DNA of 64,000 nt from Candidatus Brevundimonas phytovorans (GTDB taxonomy: Bacteria; Pseudomonadota; Alphaproteobacteria; Caulobacterales; Caulobacteraceae): positions 1,327,001-1,391,000 of the forward strand of contig CP119309.1 of the NCBI GenBank assembly GCA_029203145.1, given 5' to 3'. The translations under genes and the position numbers were made by a program. Every line of letters starts with the position of its first letter. Positions within the stretch are counted from its first letter, which is position 1. This document shows, one piece after another, positions 16,322 to 24,217 of the stretch. The notes below the pieces were generated by a model. The model was not told the DNA's origin. It saw nothing but the letters and a program-made list of their open reading frames with translations, and did no database searches.

Positions 16322-17665
16322 GTGACCGACATTCTGATGCCGGCGCTGTCCCCCACGATGGAAGAGGGCACGCTGACCAAGTGGCACATCAAGGCAGGCG
16401 ACACCGTGTCGGCCGGCCAGGTGATCGCCGAGATCGAAACCGACAAGGCGACGATGGAAGTCGAAGCCGTCGATGAAGGCGAAGTGCTGGAAATCCTGGT
16501 GCCGGAAGGCTCCGAGAACGTGAAGGTCAACACGCCGATCGCGCGTCTGGCCGGTGAAGACAGCGCGCCCGCGCCTGCGCCCAAGGCTGAAGCGCCTAAA
16601 GCCGAGGCCGCTCCGGCTCCGGTTGCTGCGGCTCCGGCTGCGCCCAAGGTCGAACTGCGCGACCCGGAAATTCCGGCCGACGCCAAGCTGGTCAAGACGA
16701 CCGTGCGCGACGCCCTGCGCGACGCCATGGCCGAGGAAATGCGTCGTGACGACCGCGTCTTCCTGATCGGTGAGGAAGTCGCCCAGTATCAGGGCGCCTA
16801 CAAGGTCAGCCGCGACCTGCTGCAGGAGTTCGGCGAGCGTCGCGTCATCGACACCCCGATCACCGAGCACGGCTTCGCCGGCCTCGGCGTCGGCGCCGCC
16901 ATGGCGGGCCTGAAGCCGATCGTCGAGTTCATGACGTTCAACTTCGCCATGCAGGCGATCGACCACATCATCAACTCGGCGGCCAAGACCCTCTATATGT
17001 CGGGCGGTCAGATCCGTGCGGACATCGTCTTCCGTGGTCCCAACGGCGCCGCCAGCCGCGTTGGCGCCCAGCACAGCCAGGACTACTCGGCCTGGTACGC
17101 CCAGATTCCGGGCCTGAAGGTCATCGCGCCCTATGACGCCGCTGACGCAAAGGGCCTGCTGAAGGCGGCCATCCGTGACCCGAACCCGGTCGTCTTCCTC
17201 GAACACGAAATGCTGTACGGCGCCGAGTTCGACGTGCCGGAAGGCGATGACTACGTCCTGCCGATCGGCAAGGCCAAGGTCCGTCGCGAAGGCAAGGACG
17301 TGACCATCACGGCCCACGCCCGCATGGTCGGCTTCGCCCTCCAGGCCGCTGAGAAGCTGGCCGAGGAAGGCATCGAGGCCGAGGTCATCGACCTGCGCAC
17401 TCTGCGCCCGCTGGACCACGAAACCATCGTCGAAAGCGTCAAGAAGACCAGCCGTCTGGTTTCGGCCGAAGAAGGCTGGGGCCCGATGGGCGTCGGCGCC
17501 GAGGTCGTGGCTCGCGTGATCGAACACGCCTTCGACTATCTGGATGCGCCGCCGCTGCGCGTGCACCAGGAAGACGTGCCGCTGCCCTACGCCGCCAACC
17601 TGGAAGTGCTGTCGCTGCCGGGCGTGGACAAGATCGTCGCCGCCGTGAAGCAGGTGATGGCCTGA
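16322..17665 (+). CDS. pdhB: Pyruvate dehydrogenase E1 beta subunit with N-terminal lipoyl domain
   Basis: A 447-residue fusion. Residues 1-80 are a lipoyl domain (ILMPALSPTMEEG; lipoylated Lys42 in ETDKATME), then an Ala/Pro-rich linker to about residue 115, then the usual E1-beta catalytic part (GEEVAQYQGAYKV, DTPITEHGFAGLGVG). Lipoyl-E1-beta fusions are known in alphaproteobacteria such as Zymomonas and Sinorhizobium. The start is GTG at 16322. The lipoyl domain is strikingly similar to that of pdhC downstream. Confidence 0.97.
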   Translation: MTDILMPALSPTMEEGTLTKWHIKAGDTVSAGQVIAEIETDKATMEVEAVDEGEVLEILVPEGSENVKVNTPIARLAGEDSAPAPAPKAEAPKAEAAPAPVAAAPAAPKVELRDPEIPADAKLVKTTVRDALRDAMAEEMRRDDRVFLIGEEVAQYQGAYKVSRDLLQEFGERRVIDTPITEHGFAGLGVGAAMAGLKPIVEFMTFNFAMQAIDHIINSAAKTLYMSGGQIRADIVFRGPNGAASRVGAQHSQDYSAWYAQIPGLKVIAPYDAADAKGLLKAAIRDPNPVVFLEHEMLYGAEFDVPEGDDYVLPIGKAKVRREGKDVTITAHARMVGFALQAAEKLAEEGIEAEVIDLRTLRPLDHETIVESVKKTSRLVSAEEGWGPMGVGAEVVARVIEHAFDYLDAPPLRVHQEDVPLPYAANLEVLSLPGVDKIVAAVKQVMA

Positions 17666-17970
17666 TGGACGCCGCTGCTCTGGAACAACGTTCCCTGCCG
17701 ATCCCCGAGGGCCTGAACGCCCCCGAGGATCAGGTGATTGAACTGGCCCGCGTCTGGTGGAACGGCGCCGGCCCTATCATGAACATCCGCCCGGCTCTGG
17801 CTGAGCCCGGCAATATCGGCGTCGTCCTGGCGGAACTGGCCTGGCACTATTCCCACGCCTACGCCGAGCATCACGGCTTTGATCAGGCGACGGCGTTCAA
17901 GGCCATCTGCGACAGCTGGGACGCAGCCCACGCCAAGGCACAGGCTGCGAACACGGAGTCCGCTCAATGA
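17665..17970 (+). CDS. DUF5076-like small protein inside the pyruvate dehydrogenase operon
   Basis: A 101-residue protein, hydrophilic with a conserved-looking core (VIELARVWWNGAGPIMNIRPALAEPGNIGVVLAELAWHYSHAYAE, given here only to show its location, residues ~24-68). It resembles the family I know as DUF5076, which recurs between pdhB and pdhC in Caulobacterales. Its ATG overlaps the pdhB stop (TGATG) and its stop overlaps the pdhC ATG (ATGA), so it is translated in step with both. No function is established; an assembly or regulatory subunit of the complex is an inference from position. Confidence 0.78.
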   Translation: MDAAALEQRSLPIPEGLNAPEDQVIELARVWWNGAGPIMNIRPALAEPGNIGVVLAELAWHYSHAYAEHHGFDQATAFKAICDSWDAAHAKAQAANTESAQ

Positions 17971-19253
17971 CCGACATCCTGATGCCGGCCCTGTCTCCGA
18001 CGATGGAAGAGGGCGTTCTGGCCAAGTGGCACGTCAAGGTCGGGGACGTCGTCTCCGCCGGCGACGTCATCGCCGAGATCGAGACCGACAAGGCCACGAT
18101 GGAAGTCGAGGCCGTCGATGAAGGCGAAGTCACCGACATCCTGGTCGCTGAAGGCACGGAAGGCGTGAAGGTCAACACTCCGATCGCTCGCCTGAAGGAT
18201 GAGGGCGGCGCGGGTGCGCCTGCCCCTGCCGCCAAGGCTGAAGCGCCCAAGGTTGAGGCCGCTCCGGCCAAGGCTGAAGCGCCCAAGGCTGCTGCTCCCG
18301 CAGCACCGGCTCCGGCTGCGCCGAAATCGGCCAGCGGCGAGCGCATCTTCTCTTCGCCCCTGGCCCGTCGCATCGCCGCCCAGAACGGCGTCGATCTGAA
18401 GTCGATCAAGGGCACCGGCCCGCACGGCCGCATCGTCAAGCGCGATGTCGAGGGGGCTCCGAAGGGCGCCGCTCAACCGGCCGCCTCCACCACGACCGCC
18501 GCTGCGCCCACGGGCATCGCCCCGCGTCAGGCTCAGTCGCTGGCCCAGATGGGCATCCCGGACGGCAGCTACGACCTGATCCCGTTGGACGGGATGAAGA
18601 AGGCCGTGGCGCGTCGCATGGTCGACAGCATCCAGAACGTCCCGCACTTCCCGCTCTTCATCGACGTCGAGATCGACCAGCTGATGGCCGTCCGCGCGAA
18701 GGTGAACAAGATGCTGGAGCCGCAGGGCATCAAGGTCTCGGTCAATGACTTCGTCATCAAGGCCGCTGCCCTGGCGCTGAAGATCGTGCCGGAGGCGAAC
18801 GCCTCCTACACCCCCGAAGGCATCGCCATGCACCACAACGCCGACGTCTCGATGGCGGTGGCGATCGACGGCGGCCTGATCACCCCGATCATCAAGAAGG
18901 CCGAGACCAAGGGCCTGGCGCAGATCGCGACCGAGTCCAAGGACCTGGCCAAGCGCGCGCGCGAACGCAAGCTGAAGCCGGAAGAGTTCCAGGGCGGCAC
19001 CTTCTCGGTGTCCAACCTGGGCATGTTCGGCATCAAGCAGTTCACCTCGATCATCAATGAGCCGCAGGGCTGCATCATGAGCGTGGGCGCTGGCGAACAA
19101 CGGGCTGTCGTCAAGGACGGGCAACTGGCCGTGGCCACCGTCATGACCGTGACCCTGACCTGCGATCACCGCGTGGTCGACGGCGCAACGGGCGCTCGCT
19201 TCCTGCAAGCGTTCAAGCCGCTGATCGAAGATCCCGTGGCGATGCTGGCCTAG
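17967..19253 (+). CDS. pdhC: Dihydrolipoamide acetyltransferase (E2 of pyruvate dehydrogenase)
   Basis: A 428-residue core subunit that moves the acetyl group from lipoyl to CoA. Order: one lipoyl domain (1-80, Lys42), an Ala/Pro linker, a peripheral-subunit-binding domain (FSSPLARRIAAQNGVDL, about 130-165), a second flexible linker and the catalytic domain. The catalytic motif DHRVVDG places the active His at 401 and Asp at 405. The start overlaps the preceding gene. The palindromic repeat at 19255 begins right after its stop. Confidence 0.98.
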   Translation: MTDILMPALSPTMEEGVLAKWHVKVGDVVSAGDVIAEIETDKATMEVEAVDEGEVTDILVAEGTEGVKVNTPIARLKDEGGAGAPAPAAKAEAPKVEAAPAKAEAPKAAAPAAPAPAAPKSASGERIFSSPLARRIAAQNGVDLKSIKGTGPHGRIVKRDVEGAPKGAAQPAASTTTAAAPTGIAPRQAQSLAQMGIPDGSYDLIPLDGMKKAVARRMVDSIQNVPHFPLFIDVEIDQLMAVRAKVNKMLEPQGIKVSVNDFVIKAAALALKIVPEANASYTPEGIAMHHNADVSMAVAIDGGLITPIIKKAETKGLAQIATESKDLAKRARERKLKPEEFQGGTFSVSNLGMFGIKQFTSIINEPQGCIMSVGAGEQRAVVKDGQLAVATVMTVTLTCDHRVVDGATGARFLQAFKPLIEDPVAMLA

Positions 19254-19254
19254 T

Positions 19255-19300
19255 CACATGATCCCGAAAAGTGTCAGCGGTTTTCGGATGAGATCATGTG
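19255..19300 (+). repeat. Palindromic intergenic repeat, alphaproteobacterial type
   Basis: Outer arms CACATGATC (19255-19263) and GATCATGTG (19292-19300) are perfect; inner arms CCGAAAA (19264-19270) and TTTTCGG (19281-19287) also pair. The sequence resembles the GATCATG...CCGAAAAGTG...CGGTTTTCGG elements I recall as dispersed in Rhizobiales genomes. It sits between pdhC and the glutathione peroxidase gene, starting one base after the stop, and may fold as an mRNA 3' structure. Confidence 0.7.
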
Positions 19301-19325
19301 CTGAAAAAGTGGGAGGAGAGGGGTC

Positions 19326-19805
19326 ATGACCTCGGTTTATGACTTCTCCGCCCGCGCCATCGACGGCACGGACGTGGCGCTGGACCGCTATCGCGGTCAG
19401 GCGCTGCTGATCGTCAATACGGCGTCCAAGTGCGGCTTCACCGGTCAGTATGACGGGCTGGAGAAGCTGCACCGCGACTTCGCCGACGCGCCGTTCGAGG
19501 TGCTGGGCTTTCCCTGTAACCAGTTCGGCCAGCAGGAGCCGGGCAGGGCGGCGGAGATCGCCGCCTTCTGCGCCACCAGCTTCGACGTCAGCTTCCCCCT
19601 GTTCGACAAGGTGGAGGTCAACGGGCCGAACCGTCACCCCCTCTATGCCTGGCTGACCCAGCAGAAGCGCGGCTTCCTGAGCTCCCAGGCCATCAAGTGG
19701 AACTTCACCAAGTTCCTGACCGACCGCGAAGGCCGCGTCGTCGCGCGCTATTCGCCCCAGACTGAACCTGAGGCCATCAAGGCCGACATCGAGAAGTTGA
19801 TCTGA
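19326..19805 (+). CDS. Glutathione peroxidase (thiol peroxidase, GPx family)
   Basis: A 159-residue cytoplasmic peroxidase that reduces hydroperoxides using glutathione or thioredoxin. The catalytic Cys is C36 in NTASKCGFTGQY (selenocysteine is not used). The conserved Gln segment FPCNQFGQQEPG and the Trp segment KWNFTKFL complete the catalytic tetrad region. GGGAGGAG precedes the ATG. It lies between pdhC and lpdA, two bases before lpdA, so it probably shares the pyruvate dehydrogenase transcript. Confidence 0.95.
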   Translation: MTSVYDFSARAIDGTDVALDRYRGQALLIVNTASKCGFTGQYDGLEKLHRDFADAPFEVLGFPCNQFGQQEPGRAAEIAAFCATSFDVSFPLFDKVEVNGPNRHPLYAWLTQQKRGFLSSQAIKWNFTKFLTDREGRVVARYSPQTEPEAIKADIEKLI

Positions 19806-19807
19806 CC

Positions 19808-21214
19808 ATGGCTGCTGAATTCGATCTCGTCGTCATCGGTTCGGGCCCCGGCGGGTACGTCGCGGCGATCCGCGCCAGCCAACTGGGCCTGAAGGTCGCC
19901 ATCGTCGAGCGCGAGAACCTGGGCGGCATCTGCCTGAACTGGGGCTGTATCCCCACCAAGGCCCTGCTGAAGTCGGGCGAGAAGTTCGAGAGCCTGAGCC
20001 ACCTGAAGGAATACGGCCTGTCGGCGACGGGCGCCGCCTTTGACTTCGACGCCATCATCCAGCGCTCGCGCGGGGTCGCGGCGACGATGAACAAGGGCAT
20101 CGGCTTCCTGATGAAGAAGAACAAGATCGAGGTGATCGAGGGATCGGCCACGCTCGAAAAGGGCGCGGTGGCGCCCAAGGTCGTCGTGGCCCTGAAGGCC
20201 GGCGGCACGCGCGCCATCGAGGCCAAGACCGTCATGCTGGCCGTCGGGGCCCGCGCCCGCGCCCTGCCGCAGATCGGTCTGGAAGCGGACGGCGACAAGA
20301 TTTGGGCCTACCGCGACGCCCTGGCGCCCAAGAAGCTGCCCAAGACCTTCGTCGTCATCGGCTCGGGCGCCATCGGCATCGAGTTCGCCAGCTTCTATCG
20401 CGCCCTGGGCGCTGAAGTGACCGTGGTGGAAGCCGTCGACCGCATCATGCCGGTCGAGGACGAAGAGGTCTCCAAGGCCGCGCAGAAGTCGTTCGAGAAG
20501 CGCGGCATCAAGTTCAAGGTCGGCGCCAAGGTCACGAAAGTCACCAAGGATTCCAAGGGCGTGAAGGTCGCTGTTGAAGTGAACGGCAAGGCCGAAACCC
20601 TGGAGGCCGAGGTCTGCATCTCGGCCGTCGGCATCACCGCCAACACCGACGGCATCGGTCTGGAGGCGCTGGGCGTCGAGCTGGACCGCGGCCACATCAA
20701 GACCGACAGCCACTGCCAGACCAACGTCAAGGGTCTCTACGCCATCGGCGACTGCGCCGGCGCACCCTGGCTGGCGCACAAGGCCTCGCACGAAGGCATC
20801 CACGCCGCCGAGCACATCGCCGCCTACAAGACGCCGAACGTCCATTCGCCCATCGCCGGCTGCACCTACGCCCAGCCGCAGGTCGCCTCGGTCGGCGTCA
20901 CCGAACAGGGCGCACGCGCCGACAAGCGCGAGGTCAAGATCGGCCGCTTCCCGTTCCGCGTGAACGGCAAGGCCGTGGCCGCGGGCGAGGTCGACGGCTT
21001 CGTCAAGGTCATCTTCGACGCCCAGACCGGCGCCCTGATCGGCGCCCACATGATCGGCCACGAAGTCACGGAAATGATCCAGGGCTACGTCACCGCCATC
21101 ACCATGGAAGCGACCGAGGAAGACATCCACGGCATCGTCTATCCGCACCCGACCATGTCCGAAGCCATGCACGAGGCGGCTCTGGACGCCTACGGACGCG
21201 TCATCCACATCTGA
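19808..21214 (+). CDS. lpdA: Dihydrolipoyl dehydrogenase (E3)
   Basis: A 468-residue flavoprotein that re-oxidises dihydrolipoamide with NAD+ in 2-oxoacid dehydrogenase complexes. The FAD motif GSGPGGYVAA, redox-active C42 and C47 (CLNWGC), the NAD motif GSGAIGIEFA and the C-terminal HPTMSEAMHEA (active His, Glu) are all present. It belongs by position to the pyruvate dehydrogenase complex. A long inverted repeat follows and leads directly into cysK. Confidence 0.98.
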   Translation: MAAEFDLVVIGSGPGGYVAAIRASQLGLKVAIVERENLGGICLNWGCIPTKALLKSGEKFESLSHLKEYGLSATGAAFDFDAIIQRSRGVAATMNKGIGFLMKKNKIEVIEGSATLEKGAVAPKVVVALKAGGTRAIEAKTVMLAVGARARALPQIGLEADGDKIWAYRDALAPKKLPKTFVVIGSGAIGIEFASFYRALGAEVTVVEAVDRIMPVEDEEVSKAAQKSFEKRGIKFKVGAKVTKVTKDSKGVKVAVEVNGKAETLEAEVCISAVGITANTDGIGLEALGVELDRGHIKTDSHCQTNVKGLYAIGDCAGAPWLAHKASHEGIHAAEHIAAYKTPNVHSPIAGCTYAQPQVASVGVTEQGARADKREVKIGRFPFRVNGKAVAAGEVDGFVKVIFDAQTGALIGAHMIGHEVTEMIQGYVTAITMEATEEDIHGIVYPHPTMSEAMHEAALDAYGRVIHI

Positions 21215-21225
21215 TCCGGTTGTTA

Positions 21226-21278
21226 GAAAATCTGAACTGTGGCTAAGAGAACTGCGTCTTCTCCCAGTTCGGATTTTC
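21226..21278 (+). promoter_or_regulatory. Inverted repeat abutting the cysK start codon
   Basis: GAAAATCTGAACTG (21226-21239) pairs with CAGTTCGGATTTTC (21265-21278) over 14 positions with a single G-U. The right arm ends one base before the cysK ATG and occupies the place where a ribosome binding site would be; no GGAG-like sequence is seen there. It could terminate the pdh-lpdA transcript, act as an operator, or hide the cysK start in a hairpin. Confidence 0.6.
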
Positions 21279-21279
21279 C

Positions 21280-22281
21280 ATGATCGTCGCGCCTGATGTT
21301 CTCGGCCTGATCGGCAACACGCCTCTGGTGCGCCTCAAGCGCGCGTCGGAGCTGACAGGCTGTGAAATCCTCGGCAAGGCCGAGTTCATGAACGTCGGCG
21401 GCTCGATCAAGGATCGCGCGGCGCTCAGCATCATTCGCAAGGCGCGGGCCTCGGGCGCGCTCAAGCCCGGCGGCGTCATCGTCGAGGGCACGGCGGGCAA
21501 TACCGGCATCGGTCTGGCCCTGGTCGGCGCGGCTCTGGGCCACCCCGTCGTCATCGTCATGCCGCGCAGTCAGACGGATGAGAAGAAGCGGGCGGTTCGC
21601 CTGCACGGCGCGCGCCTGATCGAGGTCGATCCGGCGCCCTTCGCCAGCCCCAACCACTTCGTCGCCTATTCCCGCCGTCTGGCCGAGGAACTGAACGAGA
21701 GCGAGCCGAACGGCGCCTTCTACGCCGATCAGTTCGACAACCTGGCCAATCGCGAAGCCCACTACGAAGGCACCGCCCCGGAAATCTGGAAACAGACCGA
21801 CGGCGCCATCGACGGCTTCATCTGCGCCGTCGGTTCGGGCGGGACGCTGGCGGGTTGCGCCGCCTACCTGCGTGAACAGAAGCCCGAGGTCGCCATCGGT
21901 CTGGCCGACGTGCCGGGCGCCGCCCTCTACAGCTGGTTCACCGAGGGCAAGCTGGCCGGCGAGGGCTCCTCGATCACCGAGGGCATTGGCGTCAACCGCA
22001 TCACCGGCAATCTGGACGGGCTGGCGGTCGATCACCCCTACCGGATCGAGGACGCCGAGTTCCTGCCCATCCTGTTCGACCTGGTGAAGCATGAGGGCCT
22101 GTCGCTGGGCCCGTCCAGCGGGGTCAATATCGCCGGGGCCATCCGCATGGCGCGCGATATGGGACCGGGCAAGACCATCGTCACCGTCCTGTGCGACTCC
22201 GGTCAGCGCTACGCCAGCAAGGTCTATGACCCCGCCTTCCTGACCGCGCGCGGCCTGCCGACCCCGGACTGGCTCGCCTGA
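21280..22281 (+). CDS. cysK: Cysteine synthase A-type PLP enzyme
   Basis: A 333-residue fold-type II PLP enzyme that makes cysteine from O-acetylserine and sulfide. The PLP lysine is K44 in GGSIKDRA, and the phosphate-binding loop is GTAGNTGIG. The usual NPGGS is MNVGGS here, as in a subgroup of cysteine synthases. The C-terminal LCDSGQRYASKVYDPAF is typical. It overlaps the LysR gene (TGATG), so the two form a transcript. The inverted repeat upstream may control it. Confidence 0.92.
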   Translation: MIVAPDVLGLIGNTPLVRLKRASELTGCEILGKAEFMNVGGSIKDRAALSIIRKARASGALKPGGVIVEGTAGNTGIGLALVGAALGHPVVIVMPRSQTDEKKRAVRLHGARLIEVDPAPFASPNHFVAYSRRLAEELNESEPNGAFYADQFDNLANREAHYEGTAPEIWKQTDGAIDGFICAVGSGGTLAGCAAYLREQKPEVAIGLADVPGAALYSWFTEGKLAGEGSSITEGIGVNRITGNLDGLAVDHPYRIEDAEFLPILFDLVKHEGLSLGPSSGVNIAGAIRMARDMGPGKTIVTVLCDSGQRYASKVYDPAFLTARGLPTPDWLA

Positions 22282-23231
22282 TGAGCGGCAAGAAGGACGT
22301 CGCCGTCGACAGCCGCATTCCGCCGCTGAACGCGCTCAAGGCGTTCGAGGCCGCCGCCCGCCGTCTGAACATTACCCGCGCCGCCGAGGAGCTTTCGGTC
22401 ACGCCCGGCGCCATCAGTCAGCAGATCCGCATTCTGGAGCAGCACGCGGGCGCGCCCCTGTTCCACCGCGAGGGGCGCCAGATCGCCCTGACCGATCTGG
22501 GGGCGGAACTCTATCCGCTTCTGCACGACGGCTTCGATTATCTGAAGCGGGCAGGGGACCTGCTGTATCGCCCGGACCGTCGTCATGCCCTGGCGGTCAG
22601 CGTCCCGCCGTCCTTCGCCGCCAAATGGCTGGCCCCGCGCATCGCCCGGTTCGCGGCGGCCCACCCCGAGGTCGAGGTGTGGATGTCGGCGGACATGCGG
22701 CTGGCCGACGTCGGCGGCGGACGGGTGGATGTGGCCGTCCGCTACGGTCGCGGCGACTATTCTGGCGTGCGGTCCGAGCGTCTTTTGTCGGCGGATGTCA
22801 CTCCGGTGTGCAGCCCGGCCCTGCTGACGGGGCCCAAGGCGCTGAAGCGCCCGGCCGATCTGGCGCAGCACGTCCTGATCCACCTGCGCGCTGGTGAGCT
22901 GGAAGAGCCGCGTCCCGACTGGGCCTCATGGTTGAAGGCGCGAGGCGTGGACGGCGTCGACGCCACCGCCGGACCGCGCTTCGATCAGACGGCGCTGGCC
23001 ATCGAAGCCGCCGCCCACGGTCAGGGCGTGGCCCTGGCGCCCTATGCCTTCGTGGCCGAGGATCTGGCGTCGGGGCGGCTGGTGTCGCCCTTCGCCGACG
23101 GGGCGCTTTCGACCGAGATGGCCTACCACGTCCTGACCCGACGCAGCGGCGTGTCCGAACCCGCCCGCGCCTTCGTCCGCTGGATGAAGGCCGAGGTGCA
23201 GGCGGCGGAGCAGCGCGTGGACGACCTCTGA
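22281..23231 (+). CDS. LysR-family transcriptional regulator (GcvA-like)
   Basis: A 316-residue regulator. The N-terminal winged helix (ALKAFEAAARRLNITRAAEELSV..., residues ~14-75) is GcvA-like. The C-terminal substrate-binding region contains SVPPSFAAKWLAPR and VDVAVRYGRGDY, typical of that subgroup. It starts inside the cysK stop codon, an unusual same-strand coupling for a LysR protein, so it may regulate its own operon; the inverted repeat at 21226-21278 is a candidate site. Targets are not known. Confidence 0.9.
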   Translation: MSGKKDVAVDSRIPPLNALKAFEAAARRLNITRAAEELSVTPGAISQQIRILEQHAGAPLFHREGRQIALTDLGAELYPLLHDGFDYLKRAGDLLYRPDRRHALAVSVPPSFAAKWLAPRIARFAAAHPEVEVWMSADMRLADVGGGRVDVAVRYGRGDYSGVRSERLLSADVTPVCSPALLTGPKALKRPADLAQHVLIHLRAGELEEPRPDWASWLKARGVDGVDATAGPRFDQTALAIEAAAHGQGVALAPYAFVAEDLASGRLVSPFADGALSTEMAYHVLTRRSGVSEPARAFVRWMKAEVQAAEQRVDDL

Positions 23232-23316
23232 TCGGGCTTTCCTGTCCGATTTGTAACTTGAAGAGCAGGCGTTGAATCCGTCAGCGTAAAGCACCTTTTA
23301 CACGCGGGGGCGCTCA

Positions 23317-24207
23317 ATGCTGACCATCAACAATCTGGTCCATGTCTACGGCAACGGGACACGGGCTCTGGACGACGTCAGCCTGACGATCCCGACCGGG
23401 ATGTTCGGCCTGCTGGGGCCGAACGGCGCGGGCAAGTCGACGCTGATGCGCACGATCGCCACCCTGCAGACCCCGACCTCGGGCGAGATCCGTTTCGGCG
23501 ACATCGACGTGATCCGCCAGCCGGAACTGCTGCGCCGCACCCTGGGATATCTGCCCCAGGACTTCGGCGTCTATCCGCGCGTCTCGGCCTACGACATGCT
23601 GGACCACATGGCGGTGCTGAAGGGCATCGCCGACGGCAAGGACCGCAAGCAGACGGTCGAGGCCCTGCTGAACCAGGTCAATCTGTGGAGCGTGCGCAAC
23701 AAGGCCCTGGCCGGCTTCTCGGGCGGGATGCGCCAGCGTTTCGGCATCGCCCAGGCCCTGATCGGCAATCCGCGCCTGATTATCGTCGATGAGCCCACCG
23801 CCGGTCTGGACCCGGAGGAGCGTAACCGCTTCCTCAACCTGCTGGCCGAGATCGGCGAGAACGTGGTGGTCATCCTGTCGACCCACATCGTCGAGGACGT
23901 GGCCGACCTGTGCCCGCGCATGGCGGTGCTGGCGGGCGGCAAGATCCAGCTGGAAGGCGCGCCGCTGGAGCTGATGAAGCAGATGTCCGGTCGCGTGTGG
24001 AAGAAGGCCATCGCCAAGGAGGCGCTGCCGGAACACCGCGCCCGTTTCGAGGTCATCTCCACGCGCCTGTTCGCCGGTCAGACCGTGATCCACGTCCTGG
24101 CCGACGCCCAGCCGGGCGAGGGCTTCGAGCCGGCCTCGGGCGGTCTGGAGGATGTCTATTTCTCGACCCTGGCCGCCTCGCGCCGTCCCGCCGCTCAAGC
24201 CGCCTGA
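23317..24207 (+). CDS. ABC transporter ATP-binding protein
   Basis: A 296-residue ATPase for the exporter downstream. Walker A is GPNGAGKST, the signature is FSGGMRQR, and Walker B is LIIVDEPTAGLD, with the switch His in STHIVEDV. It resembles the ABC-2 export class. Ten bases separate its stop from the permease-peptidase gene, and the pair clearly form an operon. The start at 23317 has only a weak ribosome binding site. Confidence 0.95.
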   Translation: MLTINNLVHVYGNGTRALDDVSLTIPTGMFGLLGPNGAGKSTLMRTIATLQTPTSGEIRFGDIDVIRQPELLRRTLGYLPQDFGVYPRVSAYDMLDHMAVLKGIADGKDRKQTVEALLNQVNLWSVRNKALAGFSGGMRQRFGIAQALIGNPRLIIVDEPTAGLDPEERNRFLNLLAEIGENVVVILSTHIVEDVADLCPRMAVLAGGKIQLEGAPLELMKQMSGRVWKKAIAKEALPEHRARFEVISTRLFAGQTVIHVLADAQPGEGFEPASGGLEDVYFSTLAASRRPAAQAA

Positions 24208-24217
24208 GGCCCGGATC

